A stretch of DNA of 64,000 bases from Bacillota bacterium (GCA_023458375.1 JAEWZT010000001.1:196620-260619); one strand, 5' to 3'; shown: positions 9,444-19,280, numbered from the stretch's first letter. The notes: generated from the sequence alone by a model not told the origin. Made by a program: numbers and translations.

Positions 9444-9920
9444 TTATTTTCCTTTAAGCAGGCGCGAAACCTCTTTTACTATTTCGGCGGGAACAAAAGC
9501 CGAAAGGTCTTTTCCGTAAAAGGCAAGGTCGCGCACTATACTGCTTGAAACGCTTTGAAACTGCTTGTCAGCGGCAAGGTAAACGGTGTCTATGCCGCAT
9601 AAAGACGCGTTGATGTCCGCCATATCCATTTCGTATTGCAAGTCAAGGGCGTTTCGCGCCGCTTTAATAATTATGTCAATATTATGCTCAGCACACAAAT
9701 CTGCCACGGTTTTTCCGTAGGCTATTACTTGAAGATTTTTAACTCCTTTTACGCTACGTTTAAGCAAATCAAGCCTCTGCTCAACGGAAAGCGCGTAGGT
9801 CTTGCCCCCGTTGTTCATTACGGCAACGACTAGGGTATCGCATAGCTTAGCCGCCCTTTTGATAATACTGACATGTCCTTTTGTAACAGGGTTAAATGAA
9901 CCGCAAAATAAAGCTTTCAT
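9444..9920 (-). CDS. coaD: Phosphopantetheine adenylyltransferase
   Basis: Transfers AMP to 4-phosphopantetheine, the penultimate step in coenzyme A synthesis. 158 residues with the nucleotidyltransferase motif GSFNPVTKGH at about residues 8-17 and the C-terminal SSSIVRD replacing the usual SST/SxxVRE. The ATG at 9920 is preferred over an upstream TTG because it gives the normal N-terminus MKALFCGSFNPV. It lies downstream of rsmD, the usual coaD partner. Confidence 0.93.
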   Translation of the reverse strand: MKALFCGSFNPVTKGHVSIIKRAAKLCDTLVVAVMNNGGKTYALSVEQRLDLLKRSVKGVKNLQVIAYGKTVADLCAEHNIDIIIKAARNALDLQYEMDMADINASLCGIDTVYLAADKQFQSVSSSIVRDLAFYGKDLSAFVPAEIVKEVSRLLKGK

Positions 9921-10061
9921 AATTTTATACCGCAATATTTTCAATTTTAAGGAAACGCAGAATATAATGCCCCTTAAAATCTGAAATTTCTGCGCAGCCG
10001 CAACTTAAATTGAAAAATGACGCAATTTTTTCGGAAACTTTTAAGTTTAAATCAAAACTCC

Positions 10062-10604
10062 TCAATCTTCCAAAACCCTCCTGTAAAAGGAAAAGGATAC
10101 TTTCCCCATAGTTTTGACTTTGTATTTTTCTAGATTTTCAACTTTTTGCGGTAGCGCCGCATTGCTTGGATGTTCGCAGACAACGGTGGCATTTTCCGCT
10201 AAAAGTTCGTTGCCGCTTAAAAGGCTAAGGCAATCGTAATAGCAATCCTTTTCATAAGGCGGGTCAATAAAAACAATGTCGTATTTTTCCTTTAACCTGC
10301 CCAATGCCTGACGGTAATGCGAAAAATAAATTTCGCCGCCGCATTTCATTTTGGCGCAGTTTATTTTTACGGCTTCAATGCTTAAAGTGTCGTCGTCAAC
10401 AAACACAACGTGCTTTGCGCCGCGGCTGTGAGCCTCTAACCCCAGCGCGCCGCAACCCGCAAAAAGGTCTAAAACGCGAGCGCCCTCAATATCAAACTGT
10501 AACATATTAAAAAGCGTTTCCCGCCTGTTGCTTAATGTCGGACGGAAGTCGTTTTTGGGAAGCGTTAAAACCATTCCCTTGTTTTTACCCGCTATAATTC
10601 TCAT
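10062..10604 (-). CDS. rsmD: 16S rRNA (guanine966-N2)-methyltransferase RsmD
   Basis: Methylates G966 of 16S rRNA using S-adenosylmethionine. 180 residues; begins MRIIAGKNKG, then RPTLSNRRETLFNML, an AdoMet loop VLDLFAGCGALGLEA and the catalytic DPPY motif. It is followed by coaD about 140 bases downstream on the same strand, the same pair as in Bacillus (ylbH-ylbI). Confidence 0.94.
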   Translation of the reverse strand: MRIIAGKNKGMVLTLPKNDFRPTLSNRRETLFNMLQFDIEGARVLDLFAGCGALGLEAHSRGAKHVVFVDDDTLSIEAVKINCAKMKCGGEIYFSHYRQALGRLKEKYDIVFIDPPYEKDCYYDCLSLLSGNELLAENATVVCEHPSNAALPQKVENLEKYKVKTMGKVSFSFYRRVLED

Positions 10605-10709
10605 ACTTTTATTTTACCACCCGAAGCATTTTGTATCAACAATAAAGAAACATTTTATAATTTTATAAGAAGTTCCTTTATCTTTATTAATAATTGTTTA
10701 GTAAAGTCT

Positions 10710-11705
10710 TTAATATTTGTCAAGGCAGAAAAATTCTACGTTTTCCACCTCAAAACCGCCCAAAGCGCCGCCGCAAAGCAAAACCTTTGTAAGCTCTTCT
10801 ATCGTAACCTCTTGCGCGCCTAAGGTATTGTCCTTTGAAATCTTTTCGCCGCTGCCTTTGCCTTTATTAACTTTTAAAATGTAGACACCCTCATTTTGAG
10901 GGAAAAATCCGTCTTTAAGGTAAAAGGCAAACTTGCCGTCTTCGATATAACCTTTACGGCTTAGCGCGGCGCAAACGTCAACTACACGCGCCATATTGTA
11001 AGGCTCTACCCCGAAAGGACGGCCGTATTCCAAACCGACAATGTCTTCCACGGCGCCCAAAAGGCTTAAATCGCCGACGCACTCCTCAATTTCGCCGCCG
11101 CCATAAGAAACGTAACAATTTTTTTCGTTGCAAGTTATCAATCTTACGGTATTGCCGCTTTTTTCCCAATCCTGCAACAGCTGTTTAAAGCGCGGCAAGT
11201 CTCTTACCAAAAAGCCGTCAAAATCTTTTGCATAATTGTTGTAAACCTTTAAAAGGGTGCTTGCCGAAGGGTTTTTATTTAGGTAGCAGTTTAGGGCTTG
11301 CTCTTTGCTTAACGCCTGCACCTTTTTTGTGTCAACGCCGTTAATGACGGTAAAACCGTATTTTTCATAGTAGCGGTGAGAAAAGGGATAAAGCGCGCAA
11401 TAAGGCGTTTTTTCAAACAAGAGCTTTGCAAAAGCGTCTGAAATTACGTTTTCAATAAGCCTTTTGCCCCTTAGGCGGGCGCGCGTAGCCACGGCGGATA
11501 AAAAAGGAAAACTATAAGTTTTACCACTTAAAAAAAGCGTTTTGTCAATTATGTAAAGGGCGGAGATAATCTCTTGCCCCTCTTTTTTTATCAGCGCATT
11601 TTCGCCGTTATAATAACTGCTCAAAAAAAAGTCGGCGTAGCTTTCGCCGTCATCTTCAAAAGACTCCATATATAGGCTTTTAAGCTGCTCTTTTATCTCT
11701 TGCAT
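10710..11705 (-). CDS. Eis-like GNAT N-acetyltransferase
   Basis: 331-residue protein resembling the Eis family: N-terminal GNAT acetyltransferase region with the acetyl-CoA loop SAVATRARLRGKRL around residues 70-85, a second GNAT-like region (YEKYGF at about 112), and a C-terminal sterol-carrier-like domain. Members acetylate amines, including some aminoglycosides, but the substrate here is unknown. A short gene starts divergently about 85 bases away. Confidence 0.78.
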   Translation of the reverse strand: MQEIKEQLKSLYMESFEDDGESYADFFLSSYYNGENALIKKEGQEIISALYIIDKTLFLSGKTYSFPFLSAVATRARLRGKRLIENVISDAFAKLLFEKTPYCALYPFSHRYYEKYGFTVINGVDTKKVQALSKEQALNCYLNKNPSASTLLKVYNNYAKDFDGFLVRDLPRFKQLLQDWEKSGNTVRLITCNEKNCYVSYGGGEIEECVGDLSLLGAVEDIVGLEYGRPFGVEPYNMARVVDVCAALSRKGYIEDGKFAFYLKDGFFPQNEGVYILKVNKGKGSGEKISKDNTLGAQEVTIEELTKVLLCGGALGGFEVENVEFFCLDKY

Positions 11706-11789
11706 AAAAATATTATAACACGGCGCGGCTCAAAAATTCAATTGAAAAAGAGAGCAAAGTATGCTAATATATTGCAAAAAGGGGTAATT

Positions 11790-12242
11790 ATGAATTTTAA
11801 ATATAAAAATTCGCTGCCGCTTAAAATTGCGCTTATCGCCATAATTCTTTTGCAGTGCGTAGTGCTTTTTCTTACGGTCGCAAAGTTTGCAAACCTGTTG
11901 GGGCTTATAAGCGAAAATCTTCCGCTTGAAATTGCCGAAATCCTGCTGTCTCTTCTGCTGATTTGCTTTTCGGTATTTTTCCTAAATATGAGTTATAAAG
12001 TAGAGATGGGAAAAATCTGCGTAATGATATGGTTTTTTGACATGGCGGGCGGGCGTTTTACCGTTGACAAAATTATCAGCCTTGTCCACAGAAAAAGCGA
12101 CGGCAAGCTTTTTATGAATATTATGGAAAGTGAAGATAAACCCTTGGTAATTGAAATACGCATTGAAAAAACTCAGTATCACGCCTTTTATGACTGCCTT
12201 TACAGGATTAACCCCAAAATTGAACTGTTAGAGGATAAGTAA
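11790..12242 (+). CDS. Small membrane protein of unknown function
   Basis: 150 residues with two strongly hydrophobic segments (about residues 10-32 and 45-68) followed by a soluble region of alternating strands that looks like a bacterial PH-like domain, although no motif proves this. ATG at 11790 follows an AGGGG box; in-frame upstream codons are not needed. It is divergent from the Eis-like gene. I do not recognise the family. Confidence 0.6.
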   Translation: MNFKYKNSLPLKIALIAIILLQCVVLFLTVAKFANLLGLISENLPLEIAEILLSLLLICFSVFFLNMSYKVEMGKICVMIWFFDMAGGRFTVDKIISLVHRKSDGKLFMNIMESEDKPLVIEIRIEKTQYHAFYDCLYRINPKIELLEDK

Positions 12243-12360
12243 ACTGCCATAGCAGCAACAACAGGCAATTTAATAATATCCATTGAAGTTGAACAATGCG
12301 CGTTCAAAGATACTCTCCCGAAATACTTATAATGATAAATTGAGGCATAATAAAAGACAT

Positions 12361-12951
12361 ATGAAACTTATCGTAGCCACCCATAACAAAGGTAAAACAA
12401 AAGAATTCCGCGCGCTTTTTGCGCCGTTTTATGACGAAATCGCAGACCTTAACGATTTAAACGTTGGGGGTGAAGCCGACGAAACAGGAAGCACCTTTTC
12501 AGAAAACGCTAAAATCAAAGCGGTTTTTGCAAGTGAGTTCGCGCAGGATTGCGATATAATTTCCGACGACAGCGGGTTATGCGTTGAGGCGCTTAAAGGC
12601 GAACCGGGAGTGTTTTCCGCAAGATACGCGGGGCTAGGCGCCACCGACGCCGACAACAGAAAAAAGCTGCTAAAAGCGCTTGAAGGCGAGCAAAACCGAA
12701 AGGCGTATTTTGAAAGCTGCTTGTATATGCTGCGTCAAAATAAAAAAGATTTAACTGCCACAGGGCGCACGGAAGGGACTATTACGCAGGAGGAAAGAGG
12801 CGAAAAAAACTTCGGATACGACAGCATTTTTTATTCGCCCGAGCTCAATATGACATTTGGCGAAGCGGAGATGCTTTTAAAAAACACCGTCAGCCACCGT
12901 GCGAGGGCGATAACGGCGATTGTTGAGCAGTTGAAAAAAGAAAAAAACTAA
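12361..12951 (+). CDS. rdgB: XTP/dITP diphosphatase
   Basis: Removes non-canonical purine nucleoside triphosphates (XTP, dITP) from the pool. 196 residues; the HAM1 fold is shown by the N-terminal IVATHNKGKTKEF, the catalytic SDDSGLCVEAL and the PGVFSARYAG stretch, then SHRARA near the C-terminus. The start is placed at ATG 12361 because residues before it do not belong to the family. Confidence 0.93.
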   Translation: MKLIVATHNKGKTKEFRALFAPFYDEIADLNDLNVGGEADETGSTFSENAKIKAVFASEFAQDCDIISDDSGLCVEALKGEPGVFSARYAGLGATDADNRKKLLKALEGEQNRKAYFESCLYMLRQNKKDLTATGRTEGTITQEERGEKNFGYDSIFYSPELNMTFGEAEMLLKNTVSHRARAITAIVEQLKKEKN

Positions 12952-13242
12952 AAGTATTGTTTAAAAACGTTAGTTTGTATAGATTTTCGTTTCGTTTATT
13001 AGTTTTTTTAATCTCTTTTAAGAAATTATTCAATCGCACAGCTTTATTTTACGCTAGCCGCGCGCCGATTTAGTGTTTATAAAGACCAATTTATCAAATC
13101 ACTTTTTGGAAATCGCTAGACACAACAATAAGCAAGATAAATAATTATTTCAAATTAGCTTTCATTTTGGGTATTGATTGCTTATCATAATATCAGGTTT
13201 TGTTTGCTGTTTTCAAACGTTTGAATGCGCAAAGTTAATTAG

Positions 13243-14451
13243 TCATTTTTTTAAGTTTTTGATTATATCTTTTGCGGCAAGAGCGCCGCTTGTCCAAGCG
13301 AACTGTAAGTTGTAGCCGCCGCATTTGCCGTGAACGTCCAAAAGCTCCCCGCAAATATACAGCCCCTCTTTATTTTTGCAGCGCATCGTAACGGGCTCAA
13401 TAAAGTCTAACTCAACCCCGCCCGCAGTAACTTGGCTTAATTCGTAAGAAGCGGGCGAAAGGTCAGTAAAAACAACACTCGTGCAGGCATTTGTTAGCTG
13501 TGCTGTATCAATGTTTTTTGCGCTTTCGTCAGGTTTAATTTTTGCGCCAGCCAAAACATTTTCGCTTAACTGTCTGCATAGAACTCCCGTCATAATTTCC
13601 GCGGCGGTATAACGCGGGTTTTGCTCAACTCTTTTTGCAAACATTTCAAAGGGGTTTTCAACGTTTGGAAGTAAATTTATACTAATTTCCCTGCCCTCAA
13701 CGCCGCTTGCGGTCAACTGAAAAATGACTATGCCGCTTAACCCGTAGTCCTTAAAAAGCACCTCGCCTATTGAAGTATCAATAATTTTACCCTTTTCTAA
13801 TAGAGTTGCTTTTACGCGGGCACGCACGCCGTTTAACCCCTTTAAAAAGGGCGAGGAACACTTAACGGGAAGCAGGGCGGGGCGGCACTTCTTAATTTTT
13901 ATGCCCAGTCCTTGCAAAATGCCGTAGCAGCTGTTTTCCGCAACCCTTGAAAGTCCGCCGCCGCACATAATTAGATTTTTGCACTTAAAACCGCCCCCGC
14001 TTTTATTTAAGGTATAAATACCGCCGCCGTGAGTAACTTCTCTAACCTCGCAATCGCAAAAAATAGCAACGTTTTCTTTTGTAAGCTTTTGTCTTAGCAC
14101 GTCAAGAACTGTGGATGCAAAAAAGGTGGCAGGATAAACGCAAAAATCCTCCGTCGCCGTCAAAAGCCCTAAACCATTAAAATAGTTTAAAGTATCTTTT
14201 ACGCCGAAAGAATTAAATGCAGTAATAACGAAATCCTGCGCGTTATAGTTTTTTGCGTATCGGACAACGTCGGCGGCGCTTTCAATATTGGTTAAATTGC
14301 ATCTGCCGTTGCCCGTAGTTAAAAGTTTTTTTCCCACGCGGGAATTTTTTTCAATAAGAGCAACTTTTACCCCCGCTTCGCCAAGTATACAGGCGGCGAA
14401 AAGTCCGCTCGCCCCTCCGCCCACAATAATCGAGTCAAAACATTTTTCCAT
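13243..14451 (-). CDS. HI0933/YhiN-type flavoprotein oxidoreductase
   Basis: 402-residue NAD(P)/FAD-dependent protein of the BaiN/HI0933 family. The dinucleotide motif IIVGGGASGLFAACILGEAG is near the N-terminus and the family stretch TTGNGRCNLTN follows; the C-terminal GYNLQFAWTSG closes the FAD site. Its physiological substrate is not known. The ATG at 14451 is six bases after an extended -10 box with no ribosome-binding site, so the mRNA may be leaderless. The 290-base gap after it shows no gene. Confidence 0.85.
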   Translation of the reverse strand: MEKCFDSIIVGGGASGLFAACILGEAGVKVALIEKNSRVGKKLLTTGNGRCNLTNIESAADVVRYAKNYNAQDFVITAFNSFGVKDTLNYFNGLGLLTATEDFCVYPATFFASTVLDVLRQKLTKENVAIFCDCEVREVTHGGGIYTLNKSGGGFKCKNLIMCGGGLSRVAENSCYGILQGLGIKIKKCRPALLPVKCSSPFLKGLNGVRARVKATLLEKGKIIDTSIGEVLFKDYGLSGIVIFQLTASGVEGREISINLLPNVENPFEMFAKRVEQNPRYTAAEIMTGVLCRQLSENVLAGAKIKPDESAKNIDTAQLTNACTSVVFTDLSPASYELSQVTAGGVELDFIEPVTMRCKNKEGLYICGELLDVHGKCGGYNLQFAWTSGALAAKDIIKNLKK

Positions 14452-14457
14452 AAAATT

Positions 14458-14467
14458 AGTATAACAC
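14458..14467 (-). promoter_or_regulatory. Extended -10 promoter at the flavoprotein start
   Basis: TGTTATACT on the minus strand, i.e. TGn plus TATACT, with its last base seven positions before the A of the start ATG at 14451. The -35 region is weak (TTGCTT at short spacing). The predicted transcript would start at or next to the ATG. Confidence 0.45.
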
Positions 14468-14642
14468 AAAATATGAGTAAGCAAAAGCGGTTTTATGTTT
14501 GCGGAAAGACAAACGCAGTTCTGTTGGTTAATCAACTGGACGTTTTCATTGTAAAATACAATATATATCAAAAGCTAATTAAACTGTAATCTACACTCCT
14601 TGTCCTACTTGTTTAATTTGGATATATTTTGTAACTTAAAAT

Positions 14643-14674
14643 GAAAAACCGCGCGAAGTTTTATTTCCGCGCGG
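14643..14674 (-). terminator. Terminator of the flavodiiron-rubredoxin operon
   Basis: GC-only stem CCGCGCG / CGCGCGG with a 12-base loop, followed on the minus strand by TTTTT. It lies 16 bases after the rubredoxin stop codon. Confidence 0.8.
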
Positions 14675-14689
14675 CTAAGTAAGTTTTGG

Positions 14690-14848
14690 CTATTCAGCTT
14701 CAAAGGAAGCTTTGTCCGCTCCGCAAAGGGGGCATACCCAATCTGCGGGCACGTCTTTCCATTTTGTTCCCGGCGCTATTCCGCTGTCAGGGTCGCCCAG
14801 CGCCTCGTCGTAAACATACCCGCAAAGGGTGCAAACGTATTTTTTCAT
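14690..14848 (-). CDS. Rubredoxin
   Basis: 52-residue one-iron electron carrier. Two CxxCG knuckles hold the iron: CTLCGYVYDEALGDPDSG at residues 6 onward and CPLCG at residues 39-43. ATG at 14848 has a GGAGG box at 8 bases. It starts 27 bases after the flavodiiron protein gene and is the expected electron donor to it. Too short for many gene finders but unambiguous. Confidence 0.96.
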   Translation of the reverse strand: MKKYVCTLCGYVYDEALGDPDSGIAPGTKWKDVPADWVCPLCGADKASFEAE

Positions 14849-14875
14849 TGTAGATTCCTCCGTTTAGTTTATTTT

Positions 14876-16075
14876 TTATAAGTTTTGCGCCGCCAAAGAA
14901 TTGTAAAAATCTCTGCCGTATTGCTCTATTTCTTCAATATTCTTCGCGTCGGGCGTCCAAAGGGAACGTATCCCCTCGTTAATTAAGGTTAAGCCGCTCT
15001 TTTTAAGCTCTTCGCTTATGAGCTTAACCGATTCGCCGCTCCAACCGTAGCTGGCGAAAGCCGCCCCGCCCTTACGCTTGAAGCGCATACCCTTAATAAG
15101 CTCTAAAATACCCGCAACGGAAAACAAATATCCGTTATTTACAGTAGGCGAACCCACTAAGATTGCGCGGGAACGGAAAACTTCCGTTATTACGTCCGTT
15201 TTGTCCGTTTTAGCGGTGTTAAACAGTTTTACGCGCACATTACCGTCGGCGCTTAAAATGCCTTCGGCAAGCGCTTCCGCCATCTTGCGCGTAGAGTCCC
15301 ACATGGTGTCGTAAAGAATTGTAATTTGGTTTTCTCTGTAATCGTTTGCCCATGCCAGATATTTTTCCACAATTTCAAAGGGCTTTTTCCAGCATACGCC
15401 GTGGCTTGTGCAAATATAATCAAGGGGCAGATTAAATGACAGCACCTCTTTGATTTTATTTTTAACCATTACGCTAAAAGGCGTTAAAATGTTGGCGTAA
15501 TATTTGATTGCTTCTTGAAACAAAACGCATTGGTCAACGGAGTCGCTAAACAGCGTTTCCGAACAGAAGTGCTGACCGAAAGCGTCGTTGCTAAACAGTA
15601 TGTTGTCGCCGCTCATATAAGTGAACATGCTGTCGGGCCAATGAAGCATGGGCGCTTCAACAAAAGTTAAGACGCTTTCCCCTATGTCAAGCTTGTCGCC
15701 CGTTTTTACAACGACAAAGTTCCAGTCCTTGTGATACTGCCCTTTTAGCGATTTAACGGCGTTTGCCGTGCAATAAATCGGTGTGTTAGGTATTTCTTCC
15801 ATTAGGCGGCACAAAGAGCCGCTATGGTCAACTTCGCCGTGGTTTGCCACTATATAGTCAATTTTATTAAGGTCAATTTCTCGCTTTAAGTTTTCAACAA
15901 ATTCTTCGTCGTAGGGAAGCCAAACGGTATCAATCAAGACGGTTTTTTTATCCCTTATCAGATAGGAGTTATAGCTTGAACCGTGATGGGTGGAAAACTC
16001 GTCGCCGTGGAACCTTCTCAGTTCCCAGTCGGTTTTGCCTACCCAGCTTACTTTTTGGGTAATCATTTTTGCCAT
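14876..16075 (-). CDS. Flavodiiron protein (FprA type)
   Basis: 399-residue oxygen (and possibly nitric oxide) reductase that protects anaerobes by reducing O2 to water. The N-terminal metallo-beta-lactamase-fold di-iron domain has HGEVDH at residues 79-84 and further ligands around HWPDS; the C-terminal flavodoxin domain starts near residue 250 (ILYDTMWDSTRKMAEALAEG). Rubredoxin follows directly, forming a two-gene O2-scavenging operon. Start ATG at 16075 has a GGGAG box. Confidence 0.93.
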   Translation of the reverse strand: MAKMITQKVSWVGKTDWELRRFHGDEFSTHHGSSYNSYLIRDKKTVLIDTVWLPYDEEFVENLKREIDLNKIDYIVANHGEVDHSGSLCRLMEEIPNTPIYCTANAVKSLKGQYHKDWNFVVVKTGDKLDIGESVLTFVEAPMLHWPDSMFTYMSGDNILFSNDAFGQHFCSETLFSDSVDQCVLFQEAIKYYANILTPFSVMVKNKIKEVLSFNLPLDYICTSHGVCWKKPFEIVEKYLAWANDYRENQITILYDTMWDSTRKMAEALAEGILSADGNVRVKLFNTAKTDKTDVITEVFRSRAILVGSPTVNNGYLFSVAGILELIKGMRFKRKGGAAFASYGWSGESVKLISEELKKSGLTLINEGIRSLWTPDAKNIEEIEQYGRDFYNSLAAQNL

Positions 16076-16254
16076 TTTATTTTTTCTCCCAATTTATTTT
16101 TGCACATTATAACATAAAGACGCTCTTTTGAAAAGAAGTTGCATTATGTAGATAAATGAAAAACGCACAAAAATTTCACGCTGTCTAAAAAATAGTTTCA
16201 ATTTTAAGTATTTGCGCCGTTTAAACTTTTACGCAAATAGGCGCATGTGCTCGT

Positions 16255-16463
16255 CTTATGAAAGATGCGGCATTATGTAAGAGCGCTTGAATGGGTTCAA
16301 GAGGTCGCAAGTTCAAGTCTCGTTAACCCTTGACAAAGCACTTTTTTAGTAGTAAATAATTGCTAATTGCCTTAGACTGCCTTATTGTTTTATACTTGCT
16401 TACAAATGTAAAAATAGTGTATTTATGGTAGCGACTGAATGGGTTCAATAACCGCAAAGTGTT
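16255..16463 (+). repeat. Two degenerate tRNA-arm-like repeats
   Basis: A 32-base sequence at 16283-16314 recurs with changes at 16431-16463; both share GAATGGGTTCAA followed by a CGCAA-G block. The first copy sits in a context like the anticodon, variable and T arms of a tRNA (CTTGA/TCAAG stem, AGGTC, TTCAAGT loop), but the anticodon loop is one base short and the T stem has a mismatch, so no functional tRNA can be called. This is the main content of the 469-base gap before valS. Confidence 0.35.
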
Positions 16464-16494
16464 GGATAAAAATATATGCTTGTCGGCATAAAGA

Positions 16495-16521
16495 AAAAAT
16501 GCGGCGTTACGCCGCATTTTT
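16495..16521. terminator. Terminator after valS
   Basis: Perfect palindrome AAAAATGCGGCG-TTA-CGCCGCATTTTT, T-run on both strands. It lies 24 bases after the valS stop codon and should end that transcript. Confidence 0.85.
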
Positions 16522-16544
16522 CATTGCTGTATAATTTTTTAGCT

Positions 16545-19157
16545 TTAATTTAAAAAATCCTCTTTGCTTGACAGCAGTTTGCTTTTTAAGGTTTGGTAGC
16601 TTTCAAGTTTTTCTTTTTCGTTTTTTACAAGGGCGGGGGGCGCTTTTTGCATAAAGCGCTCGTTGCTTAGCTTGCTTTGAGCCAGTTCAATTTCTTTTTG
16701 AATCTTTTCAAGCTGCGCGTCAATGCGCTTTAATTCTTCTTCCGCGTCAACAAGGTCGCCTAAGGGCAAAGTAATTTCGCCTAAGGCGCAAACAAGCTTA
16801 ACGGCTTTTTCGCCGATATCTTCTCCGGCGTAGGAAACCTGCGCGTTGGCAAGCTTTTCAATATACATTGTAATGTTGCCGTTTTCTTCTATACCTTGCG
16901 AAAGACTTATAAAAAGCCTTATGCGCTTAGAGGGCTTAACCCCTCTTTGGGCGCGCACGTTGCGCACCGCGCTTACGGCGTCTTTTACAAGCTCAATTAA
17001 GGCGCTTTCTTTTTTATAGTTTTTGCGCGAAGGCAAGGGATAAGCTTCTTTCATAATTGTTTCGCCGTGCATTGGCAAATATTGATATATTTCTTCCGTT
17101 ATAAAGGGGATAATGGGGTGAAGCAGCTTTAAGATTTTATCAAGCACATGGACAAGGACGGAAAGGGTGCTTAACCGCGCGCCCTCGTTGCTTCCGTATA
17201 AAAGCGGCTTGCTCAGCTCAATATACCAGTCGCAAAACTCGCTCCATACAAAATCGTAAAGCAGGGCGCATGCTCTGCCCAGCTCGTATTTTTCCATATT
17301 TTTGGTAACATCTTTTATGACGGCGTTTAGGCGGGTCAGAATCCAATTGTCGGCAAGGGAAAGCTGACATTTTTCCAAAGGAAGCAATTCTTTACCCTCG
17401 CAGTTAAGCAACGCGAAACGGCTTGCGTTCCAAATCTTGTTCATAAAGTTGCGGGTATTGCCCACTTTTTCGCTTTTAAAGCGCATGTCGTTACCGCTCG
17501 CAACGCCGTTAAGCAGCGAAAAGCGCAATGTGTCGGCGCCGTATTGCTCAATAAACTCCACCGGGTCGATACCGTTGCCTAAGGATTTGCTCATTTTTCG
17601 CCCTATGCCGTCGCGCACAGCGCCGTGTATCAATACCTGCGGAAAAGGCGTTTCGCCCATACATTCAATGCCCGAAAAGACCATACGCGCCACCCAAAAG
17701 AAAATGATGTCATACATTGTAACGAGCACGTTAGTGGGATAGAAATATTTCAAATCCTCATTGCTTTCGGGATAGCCCAAAGTGGAAAAGGGCCACAAAG
17801 CGGAAGAAAACCATGTATCCAAAACGTCTTCGTCCTGACGCAGCGCGCCGCCGCATTTGGGGCAAGCTTTTGGAATATCTTCCGAACAAATCTCTTCGCC
17901 GCAGCCGCAATACCAAACGGGTATCCTGTGTCCCCACCAAAGCTGACGCGAAATGCACCAGTCGCGTATATTGTCAAGCCAAGAAAAATAGGTTTTTTCA
18001 AAGCGCTTGGGGATGAACTTCGTATCGCCCTTTTTAACGGCTTCTAGGGCGGGTTTTGCCAAAGGCTTCATGTCAATATACCATTGCTTTGAAAGCATGG
18101 GCTCAATTACCGTGTCGCAGCGGTAGCAGTTTCCCACGTTGTGTTTATATGCCTCGGTTTTTTCCCATTGACCTAATTTTTTCATTTCGGCGATTATCTT
18201 TTTGCGGCAGTCGTATCTGTCAAGCCCTTCAAACTGCTGTGCCGCCTCGCTCATTTTTCCGTTTTCGGCAATAACTTTAATTTGGGGAAGGTTATGCCGC
18301 AACCCCACTTCAAAGTCGTTGGGGTCGTGGGCGGGGGTAATTTTTACAACGCCCGAACCGAAATCTTTTTCAACGTAATCGTCGGCTATAACGGGTATAA
18401 GCCTGTTCACAAATGGCACCAAAACTTTTTTGCCCAGCAGGTGCGCGTAACGCGCGTCTGAAGGATTTACCGCCACGGCGGTATCGCCAAGCATTGTTTC
18501 GGGGCGTGTGGTGGCAAAGGTTATTTTGTCCTTTCCGTCTTCCGTTTTGTAGAAAAAATACCACAGCGAGCCGCTTTCTTCTTGGTAAATAACTTCGGCG
18601 TCGGAAAGAGCCGTTTTGCAGCAAGGACACCAGTTGGTTATCCTGTTTCCGCGGTATATGAGTTTTTTGTTGTATAGCTTTACGAAATAATGCCTGACGG
18701 CTTTTGAACAGCGCTCGTCCATTGTAAAGGAAAGTCTGTCCCAATCGCAGCTGCATCCCAGTTGTTTAATTTGCTCAACAATGCGTCCGCCGTATTTGTC
18801 TTTCCATAAATAGGCGCGGCGCAAAAACTCCTCGCGTCCGATTTCCTGCTTACTTAGCCCCTCTTTGGCAAGGCTTTCTACAATTTTTACTTCGGTGGCA
18901 ATGCTTGCGTGGTCGGTGCCGGGAATCCAAAGCGCGTTAAACCCCTGCATGCGCTTAAAGCGGATAATCGCGTCCTGCAAGGTATTATTCAGCGCGTGCC
19001 CTATATGAAGCTGCGCGGTAATATTGGGCGGGGGCATTACGATAGTAAAGGGTTTTTTGTCTTTTTCAACTTGCGCCTTAAAAAAGCCCCCCTCCTGCCA
19101 TTTGGCGTAAAGCTTTTTTTCAAACAGCTGCGGCTGATAAGTTTTTTCCATTTCCAT
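16545..19157 (-). CDS. valS: Valyl-tRNA synthetase
   Basis: Charges tRNA-Val. 870 residues, normal for the family, with HIGH at 51-54 (PPPNITAQLHIGHAL), a CP1 editing domain (TTRPETMLGDTAVAV), KMSKS near residue 520, the anticodon-binding domain and the C-terminal coiled-coil arm. A zinc-ribbon CGCGEE-CPKCGG is inside. ATG at 19157 follows AAGGAGAG. Expression is controlled by the T-box leader just upstream. Confidence 0.97.
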   Translation of the reverse strand: MEMEKTYQPQLFEKKLYAKWQEGGFFKAQVEKDKKPFTIVMPPPNITAQLHIGHALNNTLQDAIIRFKRMQGFNALWIPGTDHASIATEVKIVESLAKEGLSKQEIGREEFLRRAYLWKDKYGGRIVEQIKQLGCSCDWDRLSFTMDERCSKAVRHYFVKLYNKKLIYRGNRITNWCPCCKTALSDAEVIYQEESGSLWYFFYKTEDGKDKITFATTRPETMLGDTAVAVNPSDARYAHLLGKKVLVPFVNRLIPVIADDYVEKDFGSGVVKITPAHDPNDFEVGLRHNLPQIKVIAENGKMSEAAQQFEGLDRYDCRKKIIAEMKKLGQWEKTEAYKHNVGNCYRCDTVIEPMLSKQWYIDMKPLAKPALEAVKKGDTKFIPKRFEKTYFSWLDNIRDWCISRQLWWGHRIPVWYCGCGEEICSEDIPKACPKCGGALRQDEDVLDTWFSSALWPFSTLGYPESNEDLKYFYPTNVLVTMYDIIFFWVARMVFSGIECMGETPFPQVLIHGAVRDGIGRKMSKSLGNGIDPVEFIEQYGADTLRFSLLNGVASGNDMRFKSEKVGNTRNFMNKIWNASRFALLNCEGKELLPLEKCQLSLADNWILTRLNAVIKDVTKNMEKYELGRACALLYDFVWSEFCDWYIELSKPLLYGSNEGARLSTLSVLVHVLDKILKLLHPIIPFITEEIYQYLPMHGETIMKEAYPLPSRKNYKKESALIELVKDAVSAVRNVRAQRGVKPSKRIRLFISLSQGIEENGNITMYIEKLANAQVSYAGEDIGEKAVKLVCALGEITLPLGDLVDAEEELKRIDAQLEKIQKEIELAQSKLSNERFMQKAPPALVKNEKEKLESYQTLKSKLLSSKEDFLN

Positions 19158-19280
19158 AACATTCTCTCCTTATATTCCACCACAAAATAACTGACTTTTT
19201 AAATTTTTAACCCGTCCTCAAAAAAGCAAGGTTTCATGAACTTAATCGGGTATCCAAAATGTTTTAATATTTTTGGAGTT

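Noticed and set aside
16255..16330. A functional tRNA
   Set aside because: Anticodon loop has six bases, T stem has a mismatch and the acceptor stem does not close.
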